NCBI GenBank assembly: GCA_943787185.1 | Contig: CALSLL010000006.1 | Location: forward strand, 124,001 to 188,000 | Reading direction: 5' to 3' | DNA length: 64,000 nucleotides | Source of the DNA: UBA10349 sp003485905 | GTDB taxonomy: Bacteria; Pseudomonadota; Gammaproteobacteria; Arenicellales; Arenicellaceae | In this document: positions 26,866 through 37,458 of the stretch, one piece after another | How positions within the stretch are numbered: the stretch's first letter is position 1 | Layout of the letters: every line of letters starts with the position of its first letter | Program-made: the position numbers and the translations under genes | The notes under the pieces: model-generated | Database searches by the model: none | What the model was told of the DNA's origin: nothing | What the model saw: only the letters and a program-made list of their open reading frames with translations

Positions 26866-27422
26866 TATTCTTCCTCCTCACCTGGGGGGGCCTGGCTGAC
26901 TTCTAAATCGAATCGACTAACTCGTGTGTTACCGCTATCGCTAACATCCACAAGATTCAACGACGGATTTGCAAACCATTCCGATGAATCTAGATTCCGC
27001 ATAAGCGACGACACACGACCGTTTGATTGGGCTATACCGTTTAATTGAATTGCTCCAAGTTGGCGCTCGGCAGACTCAAAATATACTCCAGTGGGGAGCT
27101 TGCGCACTAGATCATCAAGTAAATGTACTACTTCAGCACGATTTGACTGTAGTTTTTGAATGACCTCCATACGTGCCAATAAGGCATCCTTTTTATCTCG
27201 CAACTCATCAATTTCTCTTATCACTAATTGCAGTTGATCAATCTCAGATTGCAAATAGGCATTTCGCCCTAGCTGATTATCAATTCGTGAATTCATAACC
27301 TGCATAGCCAATATTACCAGGGCTCCGCTGACCACCCAGGCGAAAGCCCCAACAAACATTAGTTGTCGATTTTGCTCACTACGACGCTGCTCACGCCACG
27401 GTAAAAGGTTAATTGCTGTCAT
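26865..27422 (-). CDS. pilN: Type IV pilus inner-membrane protein PilN
   Basis: 185 residues from ATG 27422, preceded by a GGGGG ribosome site. The N-terminal motif INLLPWRE is the PilM-binding peptide of PilN. One membrane helix (about 22-43), a coiled coil (about 48-85) and a periplasmic domain follow. It anchors PilM to the inner membrane and dimerizes with PilO. The start overlaps the end of pilM by 14 bases, indicating translational coupling. Confidence 0.95.
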   Translation of the reverse strand: MTAINLLPWREQRRSEQNRQLMFVGAFAWVVSGALVILAMQVMNSRIDNQLGRNAYLQSEIDQLQLVIREIDELRDKKDALLARMEVIQKLQSNRAEVVHLLDDLVRKLPTGVYFESAERQLGAIQLNGIAQSNGRVSSLMRNLDSSEWFANPSLNLVDVSDSGNTRVSRFDLEVSQAPPGEEEE

Positions 27423-28458
27423 CAATCCCCCTTAAAGCTAAACCACATGCTATCGCTAGTGAACCTGAAACTTGGGCCAAGTGGTGGCTATCAAACTTAT
27501 GCGTAATGTTACTAAACGGGTCGAGTGTAATAGTACGAACACCTAATTCTTTTTCAACGCCTTCAATTAAACCAGGAATTTGTGATGCCCCCCCGGTTAC
27601 GATTACCCTATCAACACTGGATGTTGAACTAGAAGAATAGAAAAACTGTAACGCACGGGCTGTTTCCTTGGCGGTTAATTGCACAAACTGTGGCAAAACT
27701 TCGCGGCGATAACCGTCTGGAGGGCTTTCCGATCGAATTAAACCCTCAGCTTCTTCATCACTTACGCCGTAGCGTTGTACCACTAGGTCCACCAACTGCT
27801 TGCCTCCAAATGGCTGGTATCGCGAATAAAGCGTTTTATTGTCACCAAATATCCCCAGATGAGTATTGCTATGACCAACATCAACAACTGCATCTAAACC
27901 CGAACTCGGGTGAGCATGCGCAACCACACGCTCTAGAGCGTATGTATCAATGTCGACAATTTCTGCATCAAGTTCGGCGGCTTCAATAACAGCAACATAA
28001 TCTTCGATAATCTCGCGACGGCAAGCGACTGCTAGTACTTCATAGTCATCTGGGTTAAGTCCAGAAGCCCCCAGCACCTGAAAGTCCAAATTGACATCCT
28101 CTAAAGCGTACGGCACAAATTGCGCTGCCTCTATCTCAACTTGCTCCTCCATTTCACCGTCAGATAAATCACCTGGTAATACAATGTTGCTAGACACCGC
28201 GTGTGAAGAGCACACCGCGGATACAACTCGCTTAGCTTTAATCGATTCGCGAGCAACCGCACGCACAAAAACGTCGATGACATCATCTACATTAGTTATT
28301 GTATTTTCGGTAATTACTCCGGGCGGGAGCGCATGAATTGCCCAGCGAGAGAGTTTAGCCGAGCCTCCCGACGGGATGAGCTCTACCATTTTTATCGCAC
28401 TGGTTCCGATGTCAAGGCCAAGTACCGCGCCTTTAGATTTCTTAAAAAAACTCAACAC
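27409..28458 (-). CDS. pilM: Type IV pilus assembly ATPase-fold protein PilM
   Basis: 349 residues from GTG 28458 with an AGGA element 9 bases upstream. It has an actin/FtsA-like fold: LGLDIGTSAIKMVEL (phosphate 1), VVDVGHSNTHLGIF (phosphate 2) and VIVTGGASQIPGL (adenosine motif). It is cytoplasmic and binds the PilN N-terminal peptide. First gene of pilMNOPQ and divergent from mrcA across 177 bases, the standard gammaproteobacterial layout. Confidence 0.95.
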   Translation of the reverse strand: MLSFFKKSKGAVLGLDIGTSAIKMVELIPSGGSAKLSRWAIHALPPGVITENTITNVDDVIDVFVRAVARESIKAKRVVSAVCSSHAVSSNIVLPGDLSDGEMEEQVEIEAAQFVPYALEDVNLDFQVLGASGLNPDDYEVLAVACRREIIEDYVAVIEAAELDAEIVDIDTYALERVVAHAHPSSGLDAVVDVGHSNTHLGIFGDNKTLYSRYQPFGGKQLVDLVVQRYGVSDEEAEGLIRSESPPDGYRREVLPQFVQLTAKETARALQFFYSSSSTSSVDRVIVTGGASQIPGLIEGVEKELGVRTITLDPFSNITHKFDSHHLAQVSGSLAIACGLALRGIDDSN

Positions 28459-28635
28459 TGTCGTATTCCTATGGGTTATTAGCTAATTTACCCATCCCAC
28501 GTGCGATACGATACGGTATAACAGTTGTTAGAATAATCTCCATGAAACCAACAATCTATCTACGTTGTATTAGGATACCTCTAAATAGGTTAATATAAAA
28601 CGTTAATTTTACTGATTTAATTCATTTTTGTTCAG

Positions 28636-31407
28636 TTGACAAACTTTGCCCTACCCCGCTGGTTATTATTCCTAGGTTTAGCATTGCTATGTTTCGGTGC
28701 CGTTTGCGCCTCCGTGCTAATAACCCTTTTAGGAAACGATCTTCCGGACGCAAGCTCGATAAGAGACTCTAGTCTCGATGTACCACTGCAAGTTTTTTCC
28801 TCTGAAGGGTTATTAATTGCAGAGTTCGGATCAGAGCGACGAGAGCCCGTCCCCATCGAGCAGGCTCCACAAGATCTGATTAATGCGATATTAGCGAGTG
28901 AGGACAACGGTTTTTTCGAACACCCAGGTATAGAGCTATCAGGGATTATTCGAGCAGCATTAAGTAACGTTACCTCTAGCGGGTCTCTACAGGGTGCTAG
29001 CACCATCACGCAGCAAGTCGCCCGCAATTTTTTTCTGAGCCCAGAGCAAACCTATACCCGTAAGATTAAGGAAATCTTACTTGCCCTGCGATTAGAGCAA
29101 AACCTGACTAAAAATGAGATTTTAGAGCTATACATAAATAAAATTTTCCTAGGTCAGCGAGCCTACGGTTTTGGCGCCGCGGCTGAAATTTATTATGGAA
29201 AACCTTTGTCAGAGTTAAGCCTCGCGCAGTCAGCGATGCTTGCAGGGCTACCTAAAGCACCATCGAGAGATAATCCGGCAAGTAACCCTGTTCGCGCTGA
29301 GGAGCGCCGCAATTACGTGCTTGGCAGAATGTATGAATTAAAAATGATCGATCAAGCTTCATACGAAACAGCCAAAACTGCACTTGTTTCCGCTCAAAAG
29401 TATCGACCCAATGTAGAACTAGACGCTCCGTTTGTTGCCGAAATGGTGCGCAGCTACTTGTTAGACAAATATGGAGAACAAGCGTACTCGACCGGTTATC
29501 GCGTCTACACGACGATTAAGGCAGATCTCCAAATTGCTGCTGATAATGCGCTACGCGATGGTTTGATTAATTATGATCGTCGCCACGGGTACCGAGGTGC
29601 CGTTGAGAAAATCGATGAAGCATCCCTAATCGAACTAACCCAAATACTGACAACCCCCGATGCCGATCAAGCGTTGCGTGCAGAACTGGAATCAAAAATT
29701 CGAGAATTGCTTATCCAACACCCCGATAGCGGAGAACTCAAGGTCGCTATTGTTGTCGGAATAAGTGACGAAAACCTTGAGAATGATACTGCTAGTCCCA
29801 GCGCAACAATGCTGAGCCGAAAAGGCGAGCTCATTCAAGTCAACTTCCAAAACATGAGTTGGGCCGCGCCTTACTTGGACGATAACCGGGTTGCGAATCG
29901 ACCTGAAACACCCTCAGAAGTTGTTGCTTTGGGTGATGTTGTATATATAGCAGAGCCAGACCTAGCCGTTGATCACCCTGAATACGCAAGTAGCTGGACA
30001 CTTGGGCAGTTACCGGAAGTATCTGGGGCACTGATATCAATGGAGCCCACGACCGGAGCAATACAATCTTTAAGCGGCGGGTTTGACTACTACGTTAGTA
30101 AATACAATCGAGTTGAGCAAGCCCAAAGGCAACCTGGCTCGAATATTAAGCCTTTTATCTATGCGGCGGCTATCGACAATGGCTATACACCGGCTAGCTT
30201 GATTAGTGGCGCCCCGATCGTAATCCAAGATACCAATCAGGGCACTGTATGGCGCCCAGAAAATTATAGTGGCAAATTCTTTGGTCCAACCCGAATACGG
30301 CGGGCGTTAAGCCTTTCTCTAAACCTAGTATCGGTCCGTATTCTTAGGGCTTTAGGTATTCAGCCAACCATCGATTTTTTAGAAAAAATGGGCATTGAAA
30401 GGGACGGCATGCCAAACGGTCTTTCGCTAGCACTCGGCGCAGGCACACTATCACCGATGGATATGGCCGGAGCATATAATGTGTTAGCTAACGGCGGCAC
30501 TCGCACAACGCCCCATATAATCGATTGGATCGAAGATGCTCATGGCAACATAGTTGAACAGCAAGTGTTAAAAACCGCATGTCGGCATTGCGAGGCCTTA
30601 ATTCGCCAAGGAAATCAACTTGTTACGGGACTCACTGGTGCCGCGCTTATAGACGATAAAGCTATCGCTAGTGAATTGTTGGAAAGCCAGGCTACTCAAT
30701 CGTCTAACGACAAACTAATAAAGACCGAAACGGCCAGCGACCAACTCAGTGTAGAAGAGGCGTCAACTCAAGAGCCGATTAGCGATGTATCCCCTAACAA
30801 CGAGTTACTGAACCCCGACATACTTTCATTATCAGAAGCACCACTCGAACCACTTGAACCCATAACAGAATTCCGCCAAACACCAATATATAGTTCACAG
30901 GCAATGAATCCGGTAACCAACTATCTGATCACAGACGTTATGAAAGATGTAGTTCGACAAGGGACTGCAACGCGCGCACTACAACTTGGCAGAACTGATT
31001 TAGCGGGGAAAACCGGTACCACAAACGACTTTATAGACGCATGGTTTTCTGGATTTAATAATCATACGATGACGTCAGTATGGGTTGGCTTTGACCAACC
31101 TAGGTCATTAGGAAATTCTGAATCAGGTGCACGGGCTGCTCTACCGATCTGGATTGACTACATGAGCACAGCAACTGCTGGCCAGCCAAATACAGCGCTA
31201 GAAAAGCCCGATACAATCGTTTCTCGTCAAATTAATAAAACAACGGGAAAATTAACTTCGGCATTAGACCCGAATGGCTTTTCAGAAATATTTCCCGCTA
31301 AATCTGCTCCTAGTGCACAACCAACTCCTGCTCCAGCCGATGATGCTGGGGCAATTCGACCTAGCTTTACTCCACAAGAATCATCTTCGCAGGACGATTT
31401 ATTCTAA
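28636..31407 (+). CDS. mrcA: Penicillin-binding protein 1A (bifunctional peptidoglycan synthase)
   Basis: 923 residues from TTG 28636; no ATG or ribosome site is better placed, so the start is tentative. After one membrane helix comes the GT51 transglycosylase with catalytic Glu in SEDNGFFEHPG, then QGASTITQQVARN and KIKEILLALRLE. The transpeptidase has SNIK (Ser502, Lys505), SLN, and KTGT (Lys792). An acidic low-complexity insert (residues about 660-755) lies before KTG, as in other PBP1A proteins of this class, and the C-terminal tail is Pro/Ala/Ser-rich. It polymerizes and crosslinks peptidoglycan in the periplasm. Divergent from pilM and convergent with gltD. Confidence 0.95.
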   Translation: MTNFALPRWLLFLGLALLCFGAVCASVLITLLGNDLPDASSIRDSSLDVPLQVFSSEGLLIAEFGSERREPVPIEQAPQDLINAILASEDNGFFEHPGIELSGIIRAALSNVTSSGSLQGASTITQQVARNFFLSPEQTYTRKIKEILLALRLEQNLTKNEILELYINKIFLGQRAYGFGAAAEIYYGKPLSELSLAQSAMLAGLPKAPSRDNPASNPVRAEERRNYVLGRMYELKMIDQASYETAKTALVSAQKYRPNVELDAPFVAEMVRSYLLDKYGEQAYSTGYRVYTTIKADLQIAADNALRDGLINYDRRHGYRGAVEKIDEASLIELTQILTTPDADQALRAELESKIRELLIQHPDSGELKVAIVVGISDENLENDTASPSATMLSRKGELIQVNFQNMSWAAPYLDDNRVANRPETPSEVVALGDVVYIAEPDLAVDHPEYASSWTLGQLPEVSGALISMEPTTGAIQSLSGGFDYYVSKYNRVEQAQRQPGSNIKPFIYAAAIDNGYTPASLISGAPIVIQDTNQGTVWRPENYSGKFFGPTRIRRALSLSLNLVSVRILRALGIQPTIDFLEKMGIERDGMPNGLSLALGAGTLSPMDMAGAYNVLANGGTRTTPHIIDWIEDAHGNIVEQQVLKTACRHCEALIRQGNQLVTGLTGAALIDDKAIASELLESQATQSSNDKLIKTETASDQLSVEEASTQEPISDVSPNNELLNPDILSLSEAPLEPLEPITEFRQTPIYSSQAMNPVTNYLITDVMKDVVRQGTATRALQLGRTDLAGKTGTTNDFIDAWFSGFNNHTMTSVWVGFDQPRSLGNSESGARAALPIWIDYMSTATAGQPNTALEKPDTIVSRQINKTTGKLTSALDPNGFSEIFPAKSAPSAQPTPAPADDAGAIRPSFTPQESSSQDDLF

Positions 31408-31463
31408 TCGCCCTCTAATAGGAACTCAAAGCTATAGAGCAAATAACTGCCCACTAAAGCAAT

Positions 31464-32909
31464 CTAGACCGGGCTTGGAAGGTCCGTGTTACCCATCAGG
31501 TATTCATCAACACTTGCTGCAGCTGAGCGTCCTTCAGCGATCGCCCATACGATTAAACTCTGGCCATGCTGCATATCTCCCGCAGTGAATACACCTTCCA
31601 CGTTTGTCATCCAGTTTCGATCGCGCCAGACGTTGCTGCGATCGGTAAACTTCACCCCTAACTGGTCCAGCATGCCGGGCTTCTCTGAGCCGGTAAAGCC
31701 CATGGCCAGAAAGGCTAGATCACATTTCAGCGTAGTGTGGCTGCTAGGAACCTCGTTAAAAGAAACCCTACCCGAGTTGCGCGTAACCTCGACATTGACT
31801 AGCTCCAGTTCTTTTAGGTTTCCCTGATCATCCCCAATAAACTGGTTAGTCTGAACCGAGAATAATCGCCCACCACCTTCTTCATGCGCAGAAGCGGTAC
31901 GCAGGATAAACGGCCATTGCGGCCATGGGTTTTCCTTTGCACGCTCTTCAGGCGGTCGCGGCATAATCTCAAGCGAAGTCACGGATGCCGCACCCTGTCG
32001 ATGTGCGGTGCCCAGGCAATCCGCGCCAGTATCACCACCACCGATTATGACTACGTGCTTACCTTTAGCATTTATAAGCTCGGCTTCCGGAACATCATCC
32101 CCCATACAAATACGGTTCGATTGAGGAAGATATTCCATCGCTTGATAGACGCCTTTCAATTCACGACCGGGTATGGGCAAATCGCGACGCTCACAAGCAC
32201 CGCCAGTTAAAACTAATGCATCAAACTCCTTGCGTAGTTGATTCGCATCTATATCTATGCCGATATGGCTATTTGGCTTAAATACTACTCCTTCAGCCTC
32301 CATCTGCTCCATTCTTCGATCAAGCCGATCTTTCTCCATTTTGAATTCTGGAATACCATAGCGCATTAAACCACCAATGCGATCATCACGCTCAAATAAG
32401 GTTACTGAATGTCCAGCCCGCGCTAATTGTTGCGCTGCTGCCATTCCTGCGGGGCCTGAACCTATCACGGCCACGGTTTTTCCGGTCTTATGTTCTGCCA
32501 ATTGAGGAACGATCCAACCATTCTCCCAGGCCTTATCAATGATAGATAGCTCGACAGCTTTAATCGTGACAGGGTCGTCGTTTATACCAAGCACACAAGA
32601 GCCTTCACAGGGTGCAGGGCAAAGCGTTCCCGTAAATTCAGGAAAATTATTCGTGGCATGCAGTCGCTCGATCGCATCTTTCCACTGATCACGATAAACC
32701 AGATCATTCCAATCTGGGATCAAGTTACCTAATGGGCACGCTTGGTGACAGAACGGTATGCCACAATCCATACATCGCGAGGCCTGAGTTTTTAATGGTT
32801 CTATCGGCCAGGTCTGCATGACCTGCTTCCAGTCTTGTTTACGCTCGTCTACCGGACGATAGGCTTGCTTGGCCCTACCATGCTCCAGAAACCCAGTTGG
32901 TTTACCCAT
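31464..32909 (-). CDS. gltD: Glutamate synthase small subunit
   Basis: 481 residues from ATG 32909 (MGKPTGFLEHGR), which has a GGAGG site 7 bases upstream and overlaps the end of gltB by 8 bases. A GTG at 32939 lies inside gltB and is not used. N-terminal cysteines CMDCGIPFCHQACPLGN and 'CPAPCEGSC' bind iron-sulfur clusters; VIGSGPAGMAAAQQLARAGH binds FAD and VIIGGGDTGADC binds NADPH. The subunit passes NADPH electrons to GltB. Coupled translation with gltB is expected. Confidence 0.97.
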   Translation of the reverse strand: MGKPTGFLEHGRAKQAYRPVDERKQDWKQVMQTWPIEPLKTQASRCMDCGIPFCHQACPLGNLIPDWNDLVYRDQWKDAIERLHATNNFPEFTGTLCPAPCEGSCVLGINDDPVTIKAVELSIIDKAWENGWIVPQLAEHKTGKTVAVIGSGPAGMAAAQQLARAGHSVTLFERDDRIGGLMRYGIPEFKMEKDRLDRRMEQMEAEGVVFKPNSHIGIDIDANQLRKEFDALVLTGGACERRDLPIPGRELKGVYQAMEYLPQSNRICMGDDVPEAELINAKGKHVVIIGGGDTGADCLGTAHRQGAASVTSLEIMPRPPEERAKENPWPQWPFILRTASAHEEGGGRLFSVQTNQFIGDDQGNLKELELVNVEVTRNSGRVSFNEVPSSHTTLKCDLAFLAMGFTGSEKPGMLDQLGVKFTDRSNVWRDRNWMTNVEGVFTAGDMQHGQSLIVWAIAEGRSAAASVDEYLMGNTDLPSPV

Positions 32910-35900
32910 TTGCTGCCTCCATAATGGCTTCTTCTTCACTTAGCCCGTTCTCTTTTCCGCGTTTAATCGCATCAAGCACACGCTTATATTGAATTGGCAT
33001 CACCTTCACAAACTTGCCAAGGTATTCATCCCAATTGGCAAGTACCTTCTCAGCAACCGCGCTCTGTGTGTATTGCAAATGCTTGCCAAGCAAGGTCTTA
33101 ACTTGATCAACGTCTTCATCGGTTTCAATCGACTCAAGTTTAACCATGCCCATATTGCATCGAGATTCAAAGTCCCCTTCTTCATCCAACACATAGGCAA
33201 CACCACCAGACATGCCTGCGGCAAAATTACGTCCGGTTTTACCGATAATCACTGTGCAGCCGCCGGTCATGTACTCACAACCATGATCACCTACACCCTC
33301 AACTACCGTATTCACACCGCTGTTGCGCACACAAAAACGTTCACCGGCAAGACCTCGAAAGTACGCTTCACCCTGGGTCGCACCATAAAGCACGACATTC
33401 CCTACCAAAGTATTCTCTTCTGCTACAAAATTCGAATGCCTCGGCGGATAAACAATAATCTTGCCCCCAGATAGCCCCTTGCCAATATAATCGTTGGCAT
33501 CACCTTCCAGCGTCAGTGTTACGCCTTTGGGCACGAATGCACCAAAGCTCATGCCAGCCGAACCATTAAAATGAACATTGATCGTATCTGCAGGTAAGCC
33601 TTCTCCACCATAACGCTTACTAATGTTATAACCGAGAATTGTGCCAGTCGTACGGTTTGTATTTTTAATCGGTAAAATAATGTCGACCTTCTTCTGCTCT
33701 TCTAGCGCATCTTTGCAGAGCGGCAACAATTGCGTTACATCCAATGATTTTTCCAGCCCATGATCCTGCTCATTAACGCAATAGGCCTTGTCGCCGGGGC
33801 GCAATTCCGGCTTGTACAAGATATTTGTAAAATCGAGACCGTCAGCTTTCCAATGATCAATCGCTTTTTTAGTATCGAGCTTATCAACCTGACCAATCAT
33901 TTCATCGATCGTTCTAAACCCAAGTTGCGCCATATACTCGCGCACTTCTTCAGCTATATATTTAAAGAAGTTCTCAACGAATTCAGGCTGCCCACCAAAT
34001 TTCTTAATTAACTCTGGGTTTTGTGTCGCGACACCAACCGGGCATGTATTAAGATGACATACTCGCATCATGATACAACCCATAACCACCAACGGTGCAG
34101 TTGCGAAACCAAACTCTTCGGCTCCCAATAAAGCCGCCACAACCACGTCACGACCCGTCTTCAACTGGCCGTCAGTTTGCACGACAATACGATCACGCAA
34201 TCCATTTTGGACCAACACTTGCTGCGTCTCTGCAACACCCAGCTCCCACGGCAAGCCAGCATGTTTCAATGAACTTATTGGTGATGCCCCGGTTCCTCCG
34301 TCGTAACCTGAAATCAAAACCACATCTGAATGCGCTTTGGCTACTCCAGCGGCAACTGTGCCAACACCAACTTCAGCCACTAATTTTACGTGGACACGTG
34401 CAGTTGGATTAGAGTTCTTAAGATCATGAATAAGCTGTGCCAAATCTTCTATCGAATAAATGTCATGGTGTGGTGGGGGTGATATTAATTCCACCCATGG
34501 TGTGGAATTTCTCACCTCTGCAATCCATGGATACACTTTTGGCCCTGGTAACTGGCCACCTTCACCCGGCTTGGCGCCTTGTGCCATCTTGATCTGAATA
34601 TCATCAGCATTAGCCAGGTACTCACTGGTCACGCCAAATCGACCCGAAGCAACCTGCTTAATCGAACTCCTTCTCAGGTCGCCGTTATCATCCGGTGTAA
34701 ACCGGTCAGGGCTTTCGCCACCTTCTCCAGTATTAGACTTACCACCGATGCGATTCATCGCTATGGCTAAAGTTTCATGGGCCTGCTGACTTATAGAACC
34801 GTAAGACATCGCGCCCGTTGAAAAGCGCTTCATGATATTTTCAATAGGCTCAACCTCTTCCAGTGGGATCGGATTGGTAGCGTTATTAAATTCGAATAGG
34901 CCTCGTATGGTCGCCAAATTTTCGTTCTGGTCGTCTACTAAGTGGGTATATTCTTTAAAAATTCGGTACTGCCCAGTTCGAGTCGCATGCTGCAATTTAA
35001 AAACTGTGTCAGGATTGAACAAGTGATATTCACCACCACGTCGCCATTGATATTCACCACCCCAATCTAAATCTGGTTTTTTAACTGCTCGCTCCGGAAA
35101 TGCGGCGTGATGTCGGATACTCATCTCCTTGGCCACCGTATCCAGTCCAATTCCTCCGATACGGGAAGCCGTCCAGGTAAAGTACTTGTCAACAAAAGAC
35201 TTATCTAGACCCACAGCTTCAAACACCTGCGCACCACAATAGGACTGCACCGTAGATATTCCCATCTTCGCCATAATCTTGGTCAAGCCTTTGTTTACGG
35301 CCTTAACGAAGTTATATACCGCCGCCTGCTGATCCATCTCTGGCAAGCCACCATTACTAATCAAGTTCCCTAATGTCTCAAAAGCAAGGTAAGGATTAAC
35401 CGCACCTATGCCATAGCCTAATAATACTGCGAAATGATGTACTTCTCTCGGCTCACCTGATTCCAGAACTAATCCCACGCGTGTACGCTGACCATTACGA
35501 ATCAAATGATGGTGTACACCCGCAGTAGCCAGTAGGGCCGGAATAGCGGTGTTGTGCTGATCAATTCCGCGATCAGACAGAATGATATAGCCATTACCTT
35601 CTTCAATCGCCTTATCAACGGCGAGATACACTTCTTCTAGCGCCTTATCAAGTCCCGCCCCAGCATCAGCGACTGGATACAGTATTGGAACAGTTTTGGA
35701 CTTAAAGCCTGGCAAATCAACGTCTCGTATTTTTGCCAGCTCTTCATTGGTAATAACCGGGGAAGAAAGCCTGATACGACGACAGCTTTCTGGAGCCGGT
35801 TTTAATAGGTTACCCTCAGGTCCTATGGTAACCGCAACCTGAGTAACCAACTCTTCACGGATTCCATCCAAAGGTGGATTGGTAACTTGCGCAAACAATT

Positions 35901-37458
35901 GCTTAAAATAGTCATACAGCAGTCGTGAACGATTTGACAGTACCGCCAGTGCGGCATCTGTACCCATCGAGCCTGTCGGCTCAATACCGTTGGCAGCCAT
36001 CGGTGCCATTAAAACCTTCAAGTCTTCGTGCGTGTACCCAAAAGCCTGCTGGCGCTGCAATAAAGTTTCAGGGTCTGATCCGTGTATCTGTTTCGGCTGA
36101 GGTAATTTTTCAACCGGCATCAGGTGTTGTTTCAGCCATTCGCCATACGGGTACTCATCTATGAATTCCTGTTTTAGTTCCTCATCGCCAATAATCCGAC
36201 CCTGTTTGGTATCAACCATAAAAATACGGCCGGGATGCAGTCGTCCTTTTTCCTTAACGTTTTCCGGTGCGACATCCAAAACACCAACCTCGGACGCCAT
36301 AATTACCATGTCATCCGTAGTTACATAATAGCGCGACGGTCGTAAACCATTTCGATCAAGTACCGCACCAATAACGTCACCATCGGTAAAGGCTACCGAG
36401 GCCGGGCCATCCCACGGCTCCATTAAACAAGCATGATATTCGTAAAAGGCCTTACGCTTTTCATCCATACTTTCATGACCCGACCAAGCTTCGGGAATCA
36501 TCATTAAAACAGCATGTGGTAGCGGCCGGCCAGCCATATGTAGAAATTCCACAACATTATCGAAGACCGCAGAATCACTACCTCCTTCTATGGCAATAGG
36601 GTAAAGCTTTTCTAAATCATCGCCGAACGCGTCAGACCCACATAAGGATTCCCGAGCACGCATCCAATTACTATTTCCTCGGACGGTATTAATTTCGCCG
36701 TTATGAGCAATATATCGAAACGGATGAGCTAATCGCCATTCAGGAAAAGTATTAGTCGAAAAACGTTGGTGAACCAATGCCATCGCAGATTCAACATCGG
36801 GGTCACAGATATCAGGAAACATTGGCTCAATCTGTGTACCGGTCAACATGCCTTTATATACAAACGTGCGATATGACAGAGAAGGAACATAAAAAAGATC
36901 TAGCTCGGAAAGGTCTGAGTTCCAAATAGCGTTCTCTACACGTTTTCGAATAACATAAAGCTTACGCTCAAACGCCACCGAATCGAGCTCATTACTCTTG
37001 GCAATAAAGATTTGCTTAAAGGTCGGCTCACTAGCCGCGGCAGACGGGCCGATCAGTGAATCATCGATTGGCACATCGCGCCAGCCCAATAAACATTGTC
37101 CTTCTTCTTCAACAACCTGCTCAAAAGTGTCCTGGCAAAATTTTGATTGTTCGGGATCAACCGGTAAAAACACCAGACCAGCGCCATAGCTATTCGTGTC
37201 TGGAATTTCAAATCCAATTTCTGCGCAGACTCGCTTAAAAAATTTATGCGGTTTTTGTATCAGAATACCCACGCCGTCACCGGTGTTTTCTTCACTACCG
37301 CAGGCACCGCGATGCAGCAGGTTCTTAAGAACGGTTAACGCATTGTCAATAATCTCATGGCTTTTTTGGCCCTTCATATTAACGACAAACCCAACCCCAC
37401 AGGAGTCGTGCTCTGTTTGCGGATCGTATAAACCTTGTTGTTCTGGAGCTCGCTTCAT
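32902..37458 (-). CDS. gltB: Glutamate synthase large subunit
   Basis: 1518 residues. A class II glutamine amidotransferase domain follows a short propeptide, with the nucleophile Cys20 in HDSCGVGFVVN. The central and FMN-binding synthase domains contain 'SPPPHHDIYSIEDLAQLIHD' and GGTGASP; the 3Fe-4S cysteines lie in CIMMRVCHLNTCPVG; and the C-terminal beta-helix has the glycine-rich GGK, MTGG and GGVAYV repeats. It makes two glutamates from glutamine and 2-oxoglutarate. The operon partner gltD overlaps its end. The 341-base upstream gap has several inverted repeats and probably the promoter. Confidence 0.97.
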   Translation of the reverse strand: MKRAPEQQGLYDPQTEHDSCGVGFVVNMKGQKSHEIIDNALTVLKNLLHRGACGSEENTGDGVGILIQKPHKFFKRVCAEIGFEIPDTNSYGAGLVFLPVDPEQSKFCQDTFEQVVEEEGQCLLGWRDVPIDDSLIGPSAAASEPTFKQIFIAKSNELDSVAFERKLYVIRKRVENAIWNSDLSELDLFYVPSLSYRTFVYKGMLTGTQIEPMFPDICDPDVESAMALVHQRFSTNTFPEWRLAHPFRYIAHNGEINTVRGNSNWMRARESLCGSDAFGDDLEKLYPIAIEGGSDSAVFDNVVEFLHMAGRPLPHAVLMMIPEAWSGHESMDEKRKAFYEYHACLMEPWDGPASVAFTDGDVIGAVLDRNGLRPSRYYVTTDDMVIMASEVGVLDVAPENVKEKGRLHPGRIFMVDTKQGRIIGDEELKQEFIDEYPYGEWLKQHLMPVEKLPQPKQIHGSDPETLLQRQQAFGYTHEDLKVLMAPMAANGIEPTGSMGTDAALAVLSNRSRLLYDYFKQLFAQVTNPPLDGIREELVTQVAVTIGPEGNLLKPAPESCRRIRLSSPVITNEELAKIRDVDLPGFKSKTVPILYPVADAGAGLDKALEEVYLAVDKAIEEGNGYIILSDRGIDQHNTAIPALLATAGVHHHLIRNGQRTRVGLVLESGEPREVHHFAVLLGYGIGAVNPYLAFETLGNLISNGGLPEMDQQAAVYNFVKAVNKGLTKIMAKMGISTVQSYCGAQVFEAVGLDKSFVDKYFTWTASRIGGIGLDTVAKEMSIRHHAAFPERAVKKPDLDWGGEYQWRRGGEYHLFNPDTVFKLQHATRTGQYRIFKEYTHLVDDQNENLATIRGLFEFNNATNPIPLEEVEPIENIMKRFSTGAMSYGSISQQAHETLAIAMNRIGGKSNTGEGGESPDRFTPDDNGDLRRSSIKQVASGRFGVTSEYLANADDIQIKMAQGAKPGEGGQLPGPKVYPWIAEVRNSTPWVELISPPPHHDIYSIEDLAQLIHDLKNSNPTARVHVKLVAEVGVGTVAAGVAKAHSDVVLISGYDGGTGASPISSLKHAGLPWELGVAETQQVLVQNGLRDRIVVQTDGQLKTGRDVVVAALLGAEEFGFATAPLVVMGCIMMRVCHLNTCPVGVATQNPELIKKFGGQPEFVENFFKYIAEEVREYMAQLGFRTIDEMIGQVDKLDTKKAIDHWKADGLDFTNILYKPELRPGDKAYCVNEQDHGLEKSLDVTQLLPLCKDALEEQKKVDIILPIKNTNRTTGTILGYNISKRYGGEGLPADTINVHFNGSAGMSFGAFVPKGVTLTLEGDANDYIGKGLSGGKIIVYPPRHSNFVAEENTLVGNVVLYGATQGEAYFRGLAGERFCVRNSGVNTVVEGVGDHGCEYMTGGCTVIIGKTGRNFAAGMSGGVAYVLDEEGDFESRCNMGMVKLESIETDEDVDQVKTLLGKHLQYTQSAVAEKVLANWDEYLGKFVKVMPIQYKRVLDAIKRGKENGLSEEEAIMEAANG

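Noticed and set aside
32989..33474. A 161-residue reading frame opposite to gltB
   Set aside because: It is the antisense shadow of a strongly conserved gene, with no start signals of its own.
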